Source of the DNA: Legionella_C dresdenensis
GTDB lineage: Bacteria > Pseudomonadota > Gammaproteobacteria > Legionellales > Legionellaceae
NCBI RefSeq assembly: GCF_042649825.1
Contig: NZ_JBHSAB010000014.1
Coordinates: 62,001-126,000, forward strand
DNA length: 64,000 nt
Direction: 5' to 3'
Made by a program: the position numbers and the translations under genes
Shown here: in pieces, positions 1 through 6,960 of the stretch
How positions within the stretch are numbered: position 1 is the stretch's first letter
Layout of the letters: the number at the start of each line of letters is the position of its first letter
The notes under the pieces: model-generated
Databases searched by the model: none
The model's input: the letters and a program-made list of their open reading frames with translations, nothing else
What the model was told of the DNA's origin: nothing

Positions 1-560
1 TAGCGTTTGAGGATCTCGAGCCTATCCATCATCTGACAAAAATAAATGAATTGCTCATCCACCAAAAAGCCCTGCTCTGCAAGCCGGATTGCCGGTGCCA
101 GAGAAGCGGAAAGCGGTAATCGGCCATAATGGCCGGCAATATAAACCAGCGCTGCCGGCTCACCCGGAATTCCCGCTGCCAGGCCGCCATTAAGCGACAA
201 ACCAGGAACCGGATCACCGTTTTTATCCAGAAACATATCCTGGCTTGCTGCCAGAGGTGCAACTTCCCGGCCATCAACTACGATATTCTCTTTAGTTCCA
301 GCATTATGCAGTAACCAAAAACCACCGCCGCCCAAACCGGAGTGGTAAGGTTCGACAACAGCCAGAGCCGCGCTCACAGCAACTGCGGCATCAAACGCAT
401 TGCCGCCGGCAGCAAGGATCTCAAGCCCTGCCTGGGTAGCCAGAGGATGCGCGCTGGCGACAGCATAGCCGGGCGGCTTTTCCGCCAGAACAGCTGATTG
501 GGCATAACCCATAGAACTGATAAGACAAATTAAGGCAAGTAACGCGGCTTTACGCAACAT
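1..560 (-). CDS. ggt: gamma-glutamyltransferase, N-terminal part (cut by window edge)
   Basis: Periplasmic enzyme that cleaves or transfers the gamma-glutamyl group of glutathione. Translating the minus strand from the ATG at 558-560 gives a signal peptide (about residues 1-26, ending near GYAQSAVLA) and then the typical N-terminal Ntn-hydrolase region: ASAHPLATQAGLEILAAGGN, FDAAVAVSAALAVVEP, SGLGGGGFWL and later IPGEPAALVYIAGHYGRLP. The frame is open to the window edge, so the catalytic Thr and small subunit lie outside. The start codon lies inside the last codons of coaD (11-bp overlap), which suggests translational coupling downstream of coaD. Confidence 0.9.
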   Translation of the reverse strand, partial: MLRKAALLALICLISSMGYAQSAVLAEKPPGYAVASAHPLATQAGLEILAAGGNAFDAAVAVSAALAVVEPYHSGLGGGGFWLLHNAGTKENIVVDGREVAPLAASQDMFLDKNGDPVPGLSLNGGLAAGIPGEPAALVYIAGHYGRLPLSASLAPAIRLAEQGFLVDEQFIYFCQMMDRLEILKR

Positions 561-1041
561 AACCCCCCTTCCTCTGTAGCAATGCTTCAGCAACACAAGC
601 TGGTACGAACTGACTAACACTACCATTGAAACTGGCAATTTCCCGTACCAGAGAGGAAGAGATAAACATTAAATCTTCAGAAGGCGTCAGAAACAGTGTT
701 TCAATGTCTTTAGACAATTTCCGATTCATTCCCGCGAGTTGGAATTCATACTCAAAATCATTCACTGCCCTTAAACCACGAAGAATAATACCTGCGTTCT
801 GCTGCTTCACAAAATCCATCAATAAGGTATTAAACCCAAGCACAGTGACGCCCGGCAGATCGCCAATCGCTTTCCTGATTAATTCAATTCGGGTTTCCAA
901 TGGAAAATAGGGCTGCTTCATTTCATTACTCGCAACTGCGATAATCAGTTCAGGAAATATTTTGGCCGCACGGGTGATTATATCAACATGGCCATTGGTC
1001 ACTGGGTCAAAAGTACCAGGGTAAACTGCTCGATGTTTCAT
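550..1041 (-). CDS. coaD: phosphopantetheine adenylyltransferase
   Basis: Fourth step of coenzyme A synthesis: 4'-phosphopantetheine plus ATP gives dephospho-CoA. The 163-aa product begins MKHRAVYPGTFDPVTNGHVD, which carries the TxGH nucleotidyltransferase signature (T..NGH), and has the conserved LRGLRAVNDFEYE and ISSSLVRE segments near the C terminus. Length matches the family (about 160 aa). The reading frame is open 25 codons further upstream, but family alignment and the Rossmann start place the true start at 1041. It is divergent from lolB and overlaps ggt at its 3' end. Confidence 0.96.
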   Translation of the reverse strand: MKHRAVYPGTFDPVTNGHVDIITRAAKIFPELIIAVASNEMKQPYFPLETRIELIRKAIGDLPGVTVLGFNTLLMDFVKQQNAGIILRGLRAVNDFEYEFQLAGMNRKLSKDIETLFLTPSEDLMFISSSLVREIASFNGSVSQFVPACVAEALLQRKGGYVA

Positions 1042-1188
1042 AATATATTCTGATGATTGCAAGTTGTTCGAGTCTAGCGTATTGTAATAAAAAAAACTAT
1101 TCTCATGAAAAATCAACCTTGATATTACAATAGGAAGTCAAGGCCACAGGAATGATCAAAATACAACATGCCAAACAAGGATAGTGTA

Positions 1189-1860
1189 ATGAATTTAATA
1201 AAATCATTTTGCCTTTCTTCCGTCGTTTTATTAACTGCGTGCGCACCTAAACCCCCTGTTGAGCCTGCCGATATTGCGCCGCCCAAACAACAGATTACCA
1301 GCGTTACTGCTGCTTCTGAAGCGACACCAGATACTAAAGATCAAAAACAAAAGCAGGCGCAGACCGCTAGCGCGAAAGCGTCCGCTAGAACCCCTGGTTC
1401 CTGGGATTTATCAGGCGCCATTGCAGGCCGCAGCAAAAACAAAGCCTGGAGCGCTTCTATTAACTGGCTGCAACAAGGTGCAAACAATTATCAGATCCGA
1501 TTATTTGGCCCCTTGGGCAGCGGGACCGTTATGGTCGCAAAAAGCGGTGGGGTTGTAACTTATCGTGACGGTCCTAAAACAGCCAGTTCAAAAAGCGCCG
1601 ATGCCATCCTGCAAAAAGAAGGCGGTATCCGTTTACCAGTCAGTAACCTCTATTATTGGGTTCGCGGGATTCCGGCTCCTGGTTCAGTCCAGTCAGCCCA
1701 GCGCGATGCCAATAACAATCTTAAAATATTAAGACAATCGGGTTATACCATTGAATATTTAAGCTACAACCAATACGCCGGCTTTGTTTTACCGGCGCAA
1801 ATACGGCTGCAGGGCAATGGCGTATTTATCAAGTTAGTTATCAAACGCTGGAAAGTATAA
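1189..1860 (+). CDS. lolB: outer-membrane lipoprotein receptor LolB
   Basis: LolB accepts lipoproteins from LolA and inserts them into the outer membrane. The product (223 aa from this start) has a lipoprotein signal with lipobox LLTAC, a long Pro/Ala/Lys-rich linker, then the LolB beta-barrel with WSASINWLQQGANNYQIRLFGPLGSG and a hydrophobic loop region near RLPVSNLYYWVRGI, ending FIKLVIKRWKV. I chose the ATG at 1189, preceded by AAGGATAGTG; an in-frame ATG at 1168 has no clear ribosome site. The linker (about 55 residues) is longer than usual. It is followed by tRNA-Gln and prs, but ispE, which commonly sits next, is absent. Confidence 0.9.
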   Translation: MNLIKSFCLSSVVLLTACAPKPPVEPADIAPPKQQITSVTAASEATPDTKDQKQKQAQTASAKASARTPGSWDLSGAIAGRSKNKAWSASINWLQQGANNYQIRLFGPLGSGTVMVAKSGGVVTYRDGPKTASSKSADAILQKEGGIRLPVSNLYYWVRGIPAPGSVQSAQRDANNNLKILRQSGYTIEYLSYNQYAGFVLPAQIRLQGNGVFIKLVIKRWKV

Positions 1861-1868
1861 AAAAAATT

Positions 1869-1943
1869 AAAAACATCGTTGACATCAAGCCCATTTATCT
1901 GCAAAATACGCAGCACATTGCAGCGTGATTCAGCGATGTTTTT
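1869..1943 (+). other. 10-bp inverted repeat after lolB, with a possible promoter inside
   Basis: AAAAACATCG at 1869-1878 is the exact reverse complement of CGATGTTTTT at 1934-1943. The structure could act as a long-loop terminator for lolB because its right arm ends in a T run. The same interval contains a sigma-70-like promoter described separately, so its real role is unclear. Confidence 0.4.
1879..1907 (+). promoter_or_regulatory. probable sigma-70 promoter of tRNA-Gln (prs)
   Basis: TTGACA at 1879-1884 is a perfect -35 box, followed after 17 bp by CAAAAT (1902-1907) as a weak -10. A start near 1914 would give a leader of about 65 nt before the tRNA. Prediction from sequence only. Confidence 0.45.
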
Positions 1944-1978
1944 CAAGGATGATTAATAATAGAGAATCTACAGCTTAT

Positions 1979-2053
1979 TGGGGTGTCGCCAAGTGGTAAG
2001 GCACAGGGTTTTGATCCCTGCATACCTAGGTTCGAATCCTAGCACCCCAGCCA
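1979..2053 (+). tRNA. tRNA-Gln (anticodon TTG)
   Basis: Full cloverleaf: acceptor arms TGGGGTG (1979-1985) and CACCCCA (2043-2049), anticodon stem CAGGG/CCCTG around loop TTTTGAT with anticodon TTG, T-arm with GGTTCGAATCC, discriminator G and encoded CCA (2051-2053). In many gammaproteobacteria tRNA-Gln lies between ispE and prs, which fits this place. Confidence 0.97.
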
Positions 2054-2081
2054 TTTTCTTGTTGATTCAAGTAAACAGACG

Positions 2082-2155
2082 GCAGAAGATATCTGGGAAG
2101 GATGCGTTGTACGGATCGCTCAAATAATAATTATATCTTTCTAGCTGTCTTCTGC
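2082..2155 (+). other. inverted repeat in the tRNA-prs interval
   Basis: GCAGAAGA (2082-2089) and TCTTCTGC (2148-2155) are complementary and bracket about 58 nt in the prs leader. This could be a leader stem or a processing structure below the tRNA. No known riboswitch or purine box is recognisable. Confidence 0.3.
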
Positions 2156-2198
2156 TATGTGTTTAAGGTGATTAACCCAAATCAAAGGCTTTTTACAC

Positions 2199-3146
2199 AT
2201 GTCAACAATGATGATCTTTACCGGTAATGCTAATCCGGAACTTGCTCTTAATATTGCTTCTCATCTTGAACTGCCTATTGGCCAGGCGACTGTCGGTAAA
2301 TTCAGCGACGGTGAAACGATGGTTGAAATCCTTGAAAATGTACGTGGAAAAGACGTATTCATTACACAATCAACCTGCGCGCCAACCAATGACAATCTGA
2401 TGGAATTATTAACTATGGCTGATGCCTTGCGCCGCTCATCTGCTGGCCGGATCACCGCCGTAGTTCCCTACTTTGGTTATGCTCGCCAGGATAGGCGAGT
2501 CCGCTCTGCACGTGTGCCAATCACCGCAAAAGTTGTTGCCGATATGATGGCTTCTGTCGGGATCTGCCGGGTGTTGACTGTGGATCTGCATGCAGATCAA
2601 ATCCAGGGTTTTTTCTATATGCCGGTTGATAACGTTTATTCAACCCCTATCCTGCTGGAAGATATTATTTTACAGAATCTGCCTAATCTGATGGTGGTAT
2701 CGCCTGATGTAGGCGGCGTCGTACGGGCGCGGGCAATGGCGAAACGTTTAAATGACGCCGAATTATCAATTATCGATAAACGCCGCAGCGGCCCGAATAA
2801 ATCCGAGGTTATGCATATTATTGGCGAACCTGCCGGCCGGCACTGCCTGATAGTTGATGATATCGTTGATACCGCTGGCACATTATGCTCGGCTGCACAA
2901 CAACTAAAGCTCAAAGGCGCCGCCAGCGTCCGCGCCTATATCACTCATCCGGTTCTTTCAGGCCCGGCTGTAGACAATATAATTCATTCAGCGCTGGATG
3001 AAGTCGTTGTTACTGATACGATCCCGCTTTCGGAAGCAGCGAAAAAATGTCAAAAAATCAGAGTTGTCAGTCTCGCGGAAATGCTTGCGCAGGCTATTAA
3101 ACGGGTTAATGTGGAAGAATCAGTCAGTTCAATGTTTGAAGAATAG
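2199..3146 (+). CDS. prs: ribose-phosphate pyrophosphokinase
   Basis: Makes PRPP from ribose 5-phosphate and ATP for purine, pyrimidine, histidine, tryptophan and NAD synthesis. The 315-aa protein has the class I signatures: FSDGETMVEILENVRGKDVF near residue 35, the ATP-loop YARQDRRVRSARVPITAK near 97-115, the metal site VDLHADQIQGFF, the flexible loop DKRRSGPNKSEV and the PRPP loop VDDIVDTAGTL near 223. Length is standard. It stands alone here: the rplY-pth genes that often follow prs are replaced by an FAD monooxygenase. Confidence 0.97.
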   Translation: MSTMMIFTGNANPELALNIASHLELPIGQATVGKFSDGETMVEILENVRGKDVFITQSTCAPTNDNLMELLTMADALRRSSAGRITAVVPYFGYARQDRRVRSARVPITAKVVADMMASVGICRVLTVDLHADQIQGFFYMPVDNVYSTPILLEDIILQNLPNLMVVSPDVGGVVRARAMAKRLNDAELSIIDKRRSGPNKSEVMHIIGEPAGRHCLIVDDIVDTAGTLCSAAQQLKLKGAASVRAYITHPVLSGPAVDNIIHSALDEVVVTDTIPLSEAAKKCQKIRVVSLAEMLAQAIKRVNVEESVSSMFEE

Positions 3147-3170
3147 TAGATACTTAAACGCGCTATAACC

Positions 3171-3200
3171 TACGTGCCGCGGCTTGTCCGCGGTATCCAT
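3171..3200. repeat. dispersed palindrome family D (CCGCGG hairpin)
   Basis: GTGCCGCGGCTTGTCCGCGG forms a short hairpin. An inverted copy occurs at 6929-6956 (TACCGCGGGCAAGCCGCGGT). Both copies sit next to gene boundaries. This copy lies just upstream of the monooxygenase start and extends its reading frame artificially. Confidence 0.7.
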
Positions 3201-3212
3201 ACAAGGAACGTA

Positions 3213-4865
3213 ATGACCAACCTAAACACAAAAAACAATAAAATGTCGATCAAAACCAGAACGCAGGTAATGATTGTTGGCGCGGGCCCTGTAGGTTTAA
3301 GCATGGCTATCGGCCTAGCAAGACAGGGAATTGAATGCATTATTGTTGAAAAACATCCCTCTACGACCAATCATCCCAAAGCGCGCGGCATTAACATCCG
3401 TACTATGGAAATATTGCGCGCCTGGGGCGTGGAAAAAGCCGTACGGCAATATCAACTGCCCGCAGAAGCTCACCGCTTTATCTGGTTGGAGTCTTTACAA
3501 GGAAAGGAATTAACCCGGGTTATTGCCAAACCACAACCTGAAAATATCAGCCCGACAACGATGGCAATGATTTCACAGGATTGGGTTGAACAGGAATTGC
3601 TTGAAGCAGCTCGGCAATATCCGCAGATAAGTTGTCATTTCAATACCAAAATGAGCCGTTTTGAAGACAAAGGGCAATCGGTTATTACTCATGTTATCAA
3701 TCCAGAAAATAAGCAGGAATGCGTCATTGAATCAGATTATTTAATCGCCGCTGATGGAGCGTCGAGCTCCATTCGCCAGGCGCTGAATATCACGATGGAA
3801 GGAAAGGATAATTTGGGTAAGTTCTGCAATATTTATTGCGAAATGGATTTATCAAAATACCTTGCTGACCGTCCAAGCGTTGGTTTTATGTTTACCCGCT
3901 CTGATATTACAGGCACTTCCATGCTGACCAAAGACGGTCAGCGCAGATGGCTGGTTGGTGTGCGTTTTGATGGCGATGACGGTTTGACAAAAGAGAGTTT
4001 TACTGACGAGTTCTGCATTAATTATGTTAAAAAGCTAATTGCTGATGACAGCATCGATGTGAAGCTGATTAACAAGGCATTCTGGACTATGGCCGCCTTA
4101 ATTGCCAGCGAATACCGCCATAATCGCATCCTGTTAGCAGGCGATGCGGCTCATCGCTTGCCGCCTACAGGCGGCCTGGGAATGAATACCGGTATTCAGG
4201 ATGCCCATAATCTGGCCTGGAAGCTGGCTGCAGTTATTCACGGTTATGCAGATGAAAAGCTGCTGGATAGCTATTTTAGCGAACGGGCGCCAGTCGCCTT
4301 TTCCAATATTCAGTGGAGCACAAAAAACGCCATGCGGTTTAATCGTATTTTCACTGCCATTTATGAACAGGATTATCGAACGCTTACTGAAGCGTTGGAA
4401 GAACAAAACGAGCACTTAAATCAAATTGGCCGGGATATTGGCTTTCGTTATGAGCAAGGCGCTTTATTGCCGGAAAACACGCAGGCACCAGAAGAAAATA
4501 CCGACCGTTACCAGCCATCAACCTATCCTGGAAGCCGCGCACCTCACTATACCCTGCAAAAGGATGGTCAAAATCTGTCTACCCTGGACTTGTTTGACAA
4601 GGAGTTTGTTTTACTTTGCAGCGATCAAGACCGCGATTGGCAAGAGGCAGCAGCCGCATTAACAAACTGCCCGCTGACCTGCTATCGCATCGGCCCCAAC
4701 GGGGAGTTGCAAGACCCGCAAGGCAATTGGCTGGCAATGTATGAAATTGATCAACACGGCGCTGTACTCGTCAGACCAGACGGCCATGTAGCCTGGCGTT
4801 CCTGCCAAAAGCCGGTTAATGCTAAAGAGACATTGATTGGGGTTTTTGAGTATTTATTAAAATAA
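3213..4865 (+). CDS. FAD-dependent aromatic-type monooxygenase (phenol hydroxylase/PheA-TfdB family)
   Basis: Flavoprotein of 550 aa using NAD(P)H and O2 to hydroxylate an aromatic or polyketide-like substrate, which is not known. It has an N-terminal Rossmann GxGxxG (VGAGPVGLSMAIGLARQG), the DG motif LIAADGASSSIRQ, and the second FAD motif LLAGDAAHRLPPTGGLGMNT near residue 310. It ends in a thioredoxin-like domain with VRPDGHVAWRS, as in PgaE/phenol-hydroxylase relatives. I start at the ATG at 3213, preceded by AAGGAACGTA; the 13 codons before it come from a palindromic repeat. A single gene in its strand context, so the pathway cannot be inferred. Confidence 0.88.
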   Translation: MTNLNTKNNKMSIKTRTQVMIVGAGPVGLSMAIGLARQGIECIIVEKHPSTTNHPKARGINIRTMEILRAWGVEKAVRQYQLPAEAHRFIWLESLQGKELTRVIAKPQPENISPTTMAMISQDWVEQELLEAARQYPQISCHFNTKMSRFEDKGQSVITHVINPENKQECVIESDYLIAADGASSSIRQALNITMEGKDNLGKFCNIYCEMDLSKYLADRPSVGFMFTRSDITGTSMLTKDGQRRWLVGVRFDGDDGLTKESFTDEFCINYVKKLIADDSIDVKLINKAFWTMAALIASEYRHNRILLAGDAAHRLPPTGGLGMNTGIQDAHNLAWKLAAVIHGYADEKLLDSYFSERAPVAFSNIQWSTKNAMRFNRIFTAIYEQDYRTLTEALEEQNEHLNQIGRDIGFRYEQGALLPENTQAPEENTDRYQPSTYPGSRAPHYTLQKDGQNLSTLDLFDKEFVLLCSDQDRDWQEAAAALTNCPLTCYRIGPNGELQDPQGNWLAMYEIDQHGAVLVRPDGHVAWRSCQKPVNAKETLIGVFEYLLK

Positions 4866-4887
4866 TCGCCTTGATTTCGGCGCTGAT

Positions 4888-4908
4888 GTTGGGTCAAAAC
4901 GACCCAAC
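4888..4908. repeat. dispersed palindrome family A (TTGGGTC...GACCCAA)
   Basis: 21-bp hairpin GTTGGGTC-AAAAC-GACCCAAC directly after the monooxygenase. The family recurs at 6504, 10662, 50744 and 50816, always between genes and near 3' ends. No T run follows, so it is not a classical terminator. Confidence 0.8.
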
Positions 4909-4957
4909 CTACAGAAAATGTCCTGCACAAAGCGTACAGGACGGCCTGTCCTGCCAT

Positions 4958-4989
4958 TTAATTTTTTCTTAAGTTGAGTTCGTTATAAT
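4958..4989 (+). promoter_or_regulatory. PmrA-box-like promoter of the gene at 5024
   Basis: TTAA (4958-4961), 7 bp, TTAA (4969-4972), 11 bp, then a perfect -10 TATAAT (4984-4989). The spacing equals the tandem cTTAATatT box with 2-bp gap used by PmrA in Legionella and Coxiella, and is repeated exactly upstream of three other genes in this window. No normal -35 is needed if an activator covers it. Confidence 0.65.
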
Positions 4990-5023
4990 ATGCGAAATAA
5001 TTTTGTACGCAGAGAGAAATTAA

Positions 5024-5650
5024 ATGCCAAAGAAGACTCGAAGAACCGAAAAATACGTACCAGAATCTTTAAAAAAGGTTTCATTAAGAAAATTACATAG
5101 CACCATCCGAAACAACCATAATGCCCGTGTAGCCGGTCAAAAATTATCGATATCCGGTGAAACATTAATCTACTATATTAATTTACTTGGCATTAGTTTT
5201 CAGCAAGGGAGTAGTACGCACAATTTAAAATTCGCCAAAATACATCAATTATCAATTGGCGATGCTGAAAAAATTTTTGGCACTGATTTTGACAAGCCCG
5301 CTTTCGAATTAATGGGGAAAAGCTATCCAAATCCAGCCAGGCAAGTACAGTCTGAACAGATGTCTGCCATAACATCGCCGGTAGATTTTAACTGGAATTT
5401 ACCTCCTGCTGCTCCCTTCCTGTTCGAAAGCGCTATAACGATGTTTCCTAAACCTGATTTTTGTATGAGTACGGATTTTAATACTGACGACATATGCGGC
5501 GAGCTTGTTATATTTGATGATCCTGCATCACAGCCCGGGCGAAATCGCTGTGCCTTGTTTTCATTATCGAATGGACCCGACACCCCTGCGCCACATAATC
5601 TGGAAGAGTCCATTGAAGAGCCAGCCACAGCACGTTTTGATGCCTTATAA
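5024..5650 (+). CDS. hypothetical protein with possible N-terminal histone fold; candidate secreted effector
   Basis: 208 aa, not recognised as a named family. The first 18 residues are basic (KKTRRTEKY). Residues 19-87 can be read as helix-loop-long helix-loop-helix: VSLRKLHSTIRNN, then ISGETLIYYINLLGISFQQG and onward to K69, then IHQLSIGDAEKIFG. This matches the length and hydrophobic pattern of the histone fold (compare archaeal HMfB and H2A). The rest is Pro-rich and probably disordered. The C terminus has the Glu-rich stretch LEESIEEPATARFDAL, like the E-block of Dot/Icm substrates. AGAGAG precedes the ATG. It is driven by a PmrA-box-like promoter. The fold is an inference from pattern only. 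Confidence 0.6.
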   Translation: MPKKTRRTEKYVPESLKKVSLRKLHSTIRNNHNARVAGQKLSISGETLIYYINLLGISFQQGSSTHNLKFAKIHQLSIGDAEKIFGTDFDKPAFELMGKSYPNPARQVQSEQMSAITSPVDFNWNLPPAAPFLFESAITMFPKPDFCMSTDFNTDDICGELVIFDDPASQPGRNRCALFSLSNGPDTPAPHNLEESIEEPATARFDAL

Positions 5651-5728
5651 CTTTCCATTCTTACTCTCTCCAAACTCTCTCGATAGGTTTTGTTGAATAA
5701 AAGAGTAAGAACCATTAACATCTCTCCG

Positions 5729-5760
5729 GTAAGCCCTTTCCTTTAAAGGAAAGGGCTTAC
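5729..5760. repeat. perfect 32-bp palindrome
   Basis: Arms GTAAGCCCTTTCCTTT and its exact complement, with no loop. It could be a bidirectional terminator-like hairpin between two genes, or a repeat remnant. Confidence 0.7.
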
Positions 5761-5806
5761 CCGCTCTGAACTTGCAAGGCATCAGTGACTAAACGCGCGA
5801 TTGAAA

Positions 5807-5833
5807 CCTTGATTACGCTTCGCTGCATCAAGG
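5807..5833. repeat. dispersed palindrome family C (CCTTGAT...ATCAAGG)
   Basis: CCTTGATTACG plus loop and CATCAAGG. A second copy in the same orientation is at 8530-8556. Imperfect 27-bp hairpin. Confidence 0.7.
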
Positions 5834-5854
5834 CTACTCAACTAATTTGAGACA

Positions 5855-5881
5855 TGGATTCCCGACTTCACGGGAATGACA
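5855..5881. repeat. dispersed palindrome family E (TTCCCG...CGGGAA)
   Basis: TGGATTCCCGACTTCACGGG and following bases. The same unit forms both arms of the element at 9937-10073 and recurs at 46892-46917. Confidence 0.7.
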
Positions 5882-5958
5882 GCATTCCTAGAAGATAATT
5901 TGTAAATAGTGTTTTTTTATTTTACACTGATAGCTCCTGAAGTTAAGGGGGAATTATA

Positions 5959-6480
5959 ATGAATAAAAAAATTTTACTTATCTGCGCAAGCTTATGGAAT
6001 GTAGCGCTTTATGCGGTGACGACTGCGTCAGTGACAAGCAGTCATATTAATGATGAAACCAAAGCCTTTCAACAATGCCAGCATTATATTCAGCAACTGG
6101 GTAACCGGCACGTACATGGCCACCCAATTGACTGCAAACTAATGAACCATAATGCTCAGGAGTGGCTGTGTATGGAGCAACAACAATTAAAATTGCATGT
6201 TCCTGAGCAACAGGCTATGAAGCGTTGTTTTCGTACGGCGCCCGCAGCACGAATTATGCAGCAACAGCATGTTAATACCAGGGGAATTACCGCTAACTCA
6301 GCATGTGTCATTGCTTTCAGTACTTTTTCCAAATTCTATCCTGGCGATGACCGCTTGGCATTGTTATCGAAACAATGTTATTCGACTAGAAGAACAGCTC
6401 TGGAATGGTTATGTATGAATCATTTTGCAGAAGGCGGAAATTCGTATAATTATGCTGCGGGACAGTGTTTTCCACGTTAA
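5959..6480 (+). CDS. small Cys-containing exported protein with internal duplication
   Basis: 173 aa, unknown family. An N-terminal signal peptide (MNKKILLICASLWNVALYAV) is followed by two related units of about 60 residues. Each has a Cys near its start, a Cys before the phrase EWLCM, and a final Cys-Phe: unit 1 contains CQHYIQQLG, IDCKLM, QEWLCMEQQ, KRCF; unit 2 contains CVIAFSTF, SKQCY, LEWLCMNHF, GQCF. The even number of Cys suggests disulfides in the periplasm or outside the cell. A GGGGGAATTATA ribosome site precedes the ATG. Function unknown. Confidence 0.7.
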   Translation: MNKKILLICASLWNVALYAVTTASVTSSHINDETKAFQQCQHYIQQLGNRHVHGHPIDCKLMNHNAQEWLCMEQQQLKLHVPEQQAMKRCFRTAPAARIMQQQHVNTRGITANSACVIAFSTFSKFYPGDDRLALLSKQCYSTRRTALEWLCMNHFAEGGNSYNYAAGQCFPR

Positions 6481-6503
6481 CTGTGGGATGTGAAAAAAAG
6501 CGT

Positions 6504-6524
6504 GTTGGGTCGTACCGACCCAAC
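6504..6524. repeat. dispersed palindrome family A
   Basis: GTTGGGTC-GTACC-GACCCAAC between the convergent ends of the secreted protein gene and fis. Confidence 0.8.
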
Positions 6525-6535
6525 CTACTTTAATC

Positions 6536-6814
6536 TTAATCGCGTGAACCTACGTATTTATCATCAAAATAACGGCGCAGTTTGGTTCGTAATGTGCCAC
6601 GGCTAATGCCAAGCATAACTGCTGCACGTGATTGATTGTATTTGCAGTGTTCCATTACCGCACGGAATAAGGGTGTTTCGATCTCTTCAAGAACAAACTG
6701 GTAAAGATCAACAGGATCAGCCCCTTTTAGCTCAGCAAAATACTTTTGTACTGCCTGTGTTACACTGGCTGCCAGTGATGCAGTAGTATCGCCAGCTTCA
6801 TTAATTGTTGCCAT
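6536..6814 (-). CDS. fis: DNA-binding protein Fis
   Basis: Small nucleoid protein and global regulator that bends DNA. 92 aa. The N-terminal part carries TASLAASVTQAVQKYFAEL, and the C-terminal helix-turn-helix reads YNQSRAAVMLGISRGTLRTK, the Fis-family signature. I start at the ATG at 6814 because AAAGGAGGAG lies 8 bp upstream, the strongest ribosome site in the area, though the frame is open further upstream. It is not next to dusB as in enterics. Legionella relatives carry several fis copies that regulate effector genes, so this paralogue could matter for the candidate effectors here (inference). Confidence 0.93.
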   Translation of the reverse strand: MATINEAGDTTASLAASVTQAVQKYFAELKGADPVDLYQFVLEEIETPLFRAVMEHCKYNQSRAAVMLGISRGTLRTKLRRYFDDKYVGSRD

Positions 6815-6928
6815 TCTTGTTAACTCCTCCTTTAAAAACAAGCATCTTACCCAATTGGACAATTCCTGACAAGTAAACTTTTTTAAAATTTTACTTGTCA
6901 GATTCGGTGACAAATATTATGAATTATC

Positions 6929-6956
6929 GATACCGCGGGCAAGCCGCGGTACGTAG
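6929..6956. repeat. dispersed palindrome family D
   Basis: TACCGCGGGCAAGCCGCGGT hairpin, the inverted copy of 3171-3200, between fis and the DUF945 gene. Confidence 0.7.
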
Positions 6957-6960
6957 AAAA

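Larger units (their letters stand above)
5651..5958. other. intergenic stretch filled with three palindromes
   Basis: No gene seen. It holds a perfect 32-bp palindrome at 5729-5760 (arms GTAAGCCCTTTCCTTT), a family C hairpin at 5807-5833 and a family E hairpin at 5855-5881. The last 70 bp are AT-rich and presumably hold the promoter of the next gene. Confidence 0.7.

Noticed and set aside
3174..3212. Upstream start for the FAD monooxygenase
   Set aside because: These codons are part of palindrome family D; the ATG at 3213 has a good ribosome site.
4888..4908. Intrinsic terminator
   Set aside because: The family A and B hairpins lack a following T run and recur as sequence-conserved repeats, so they are called repeats.
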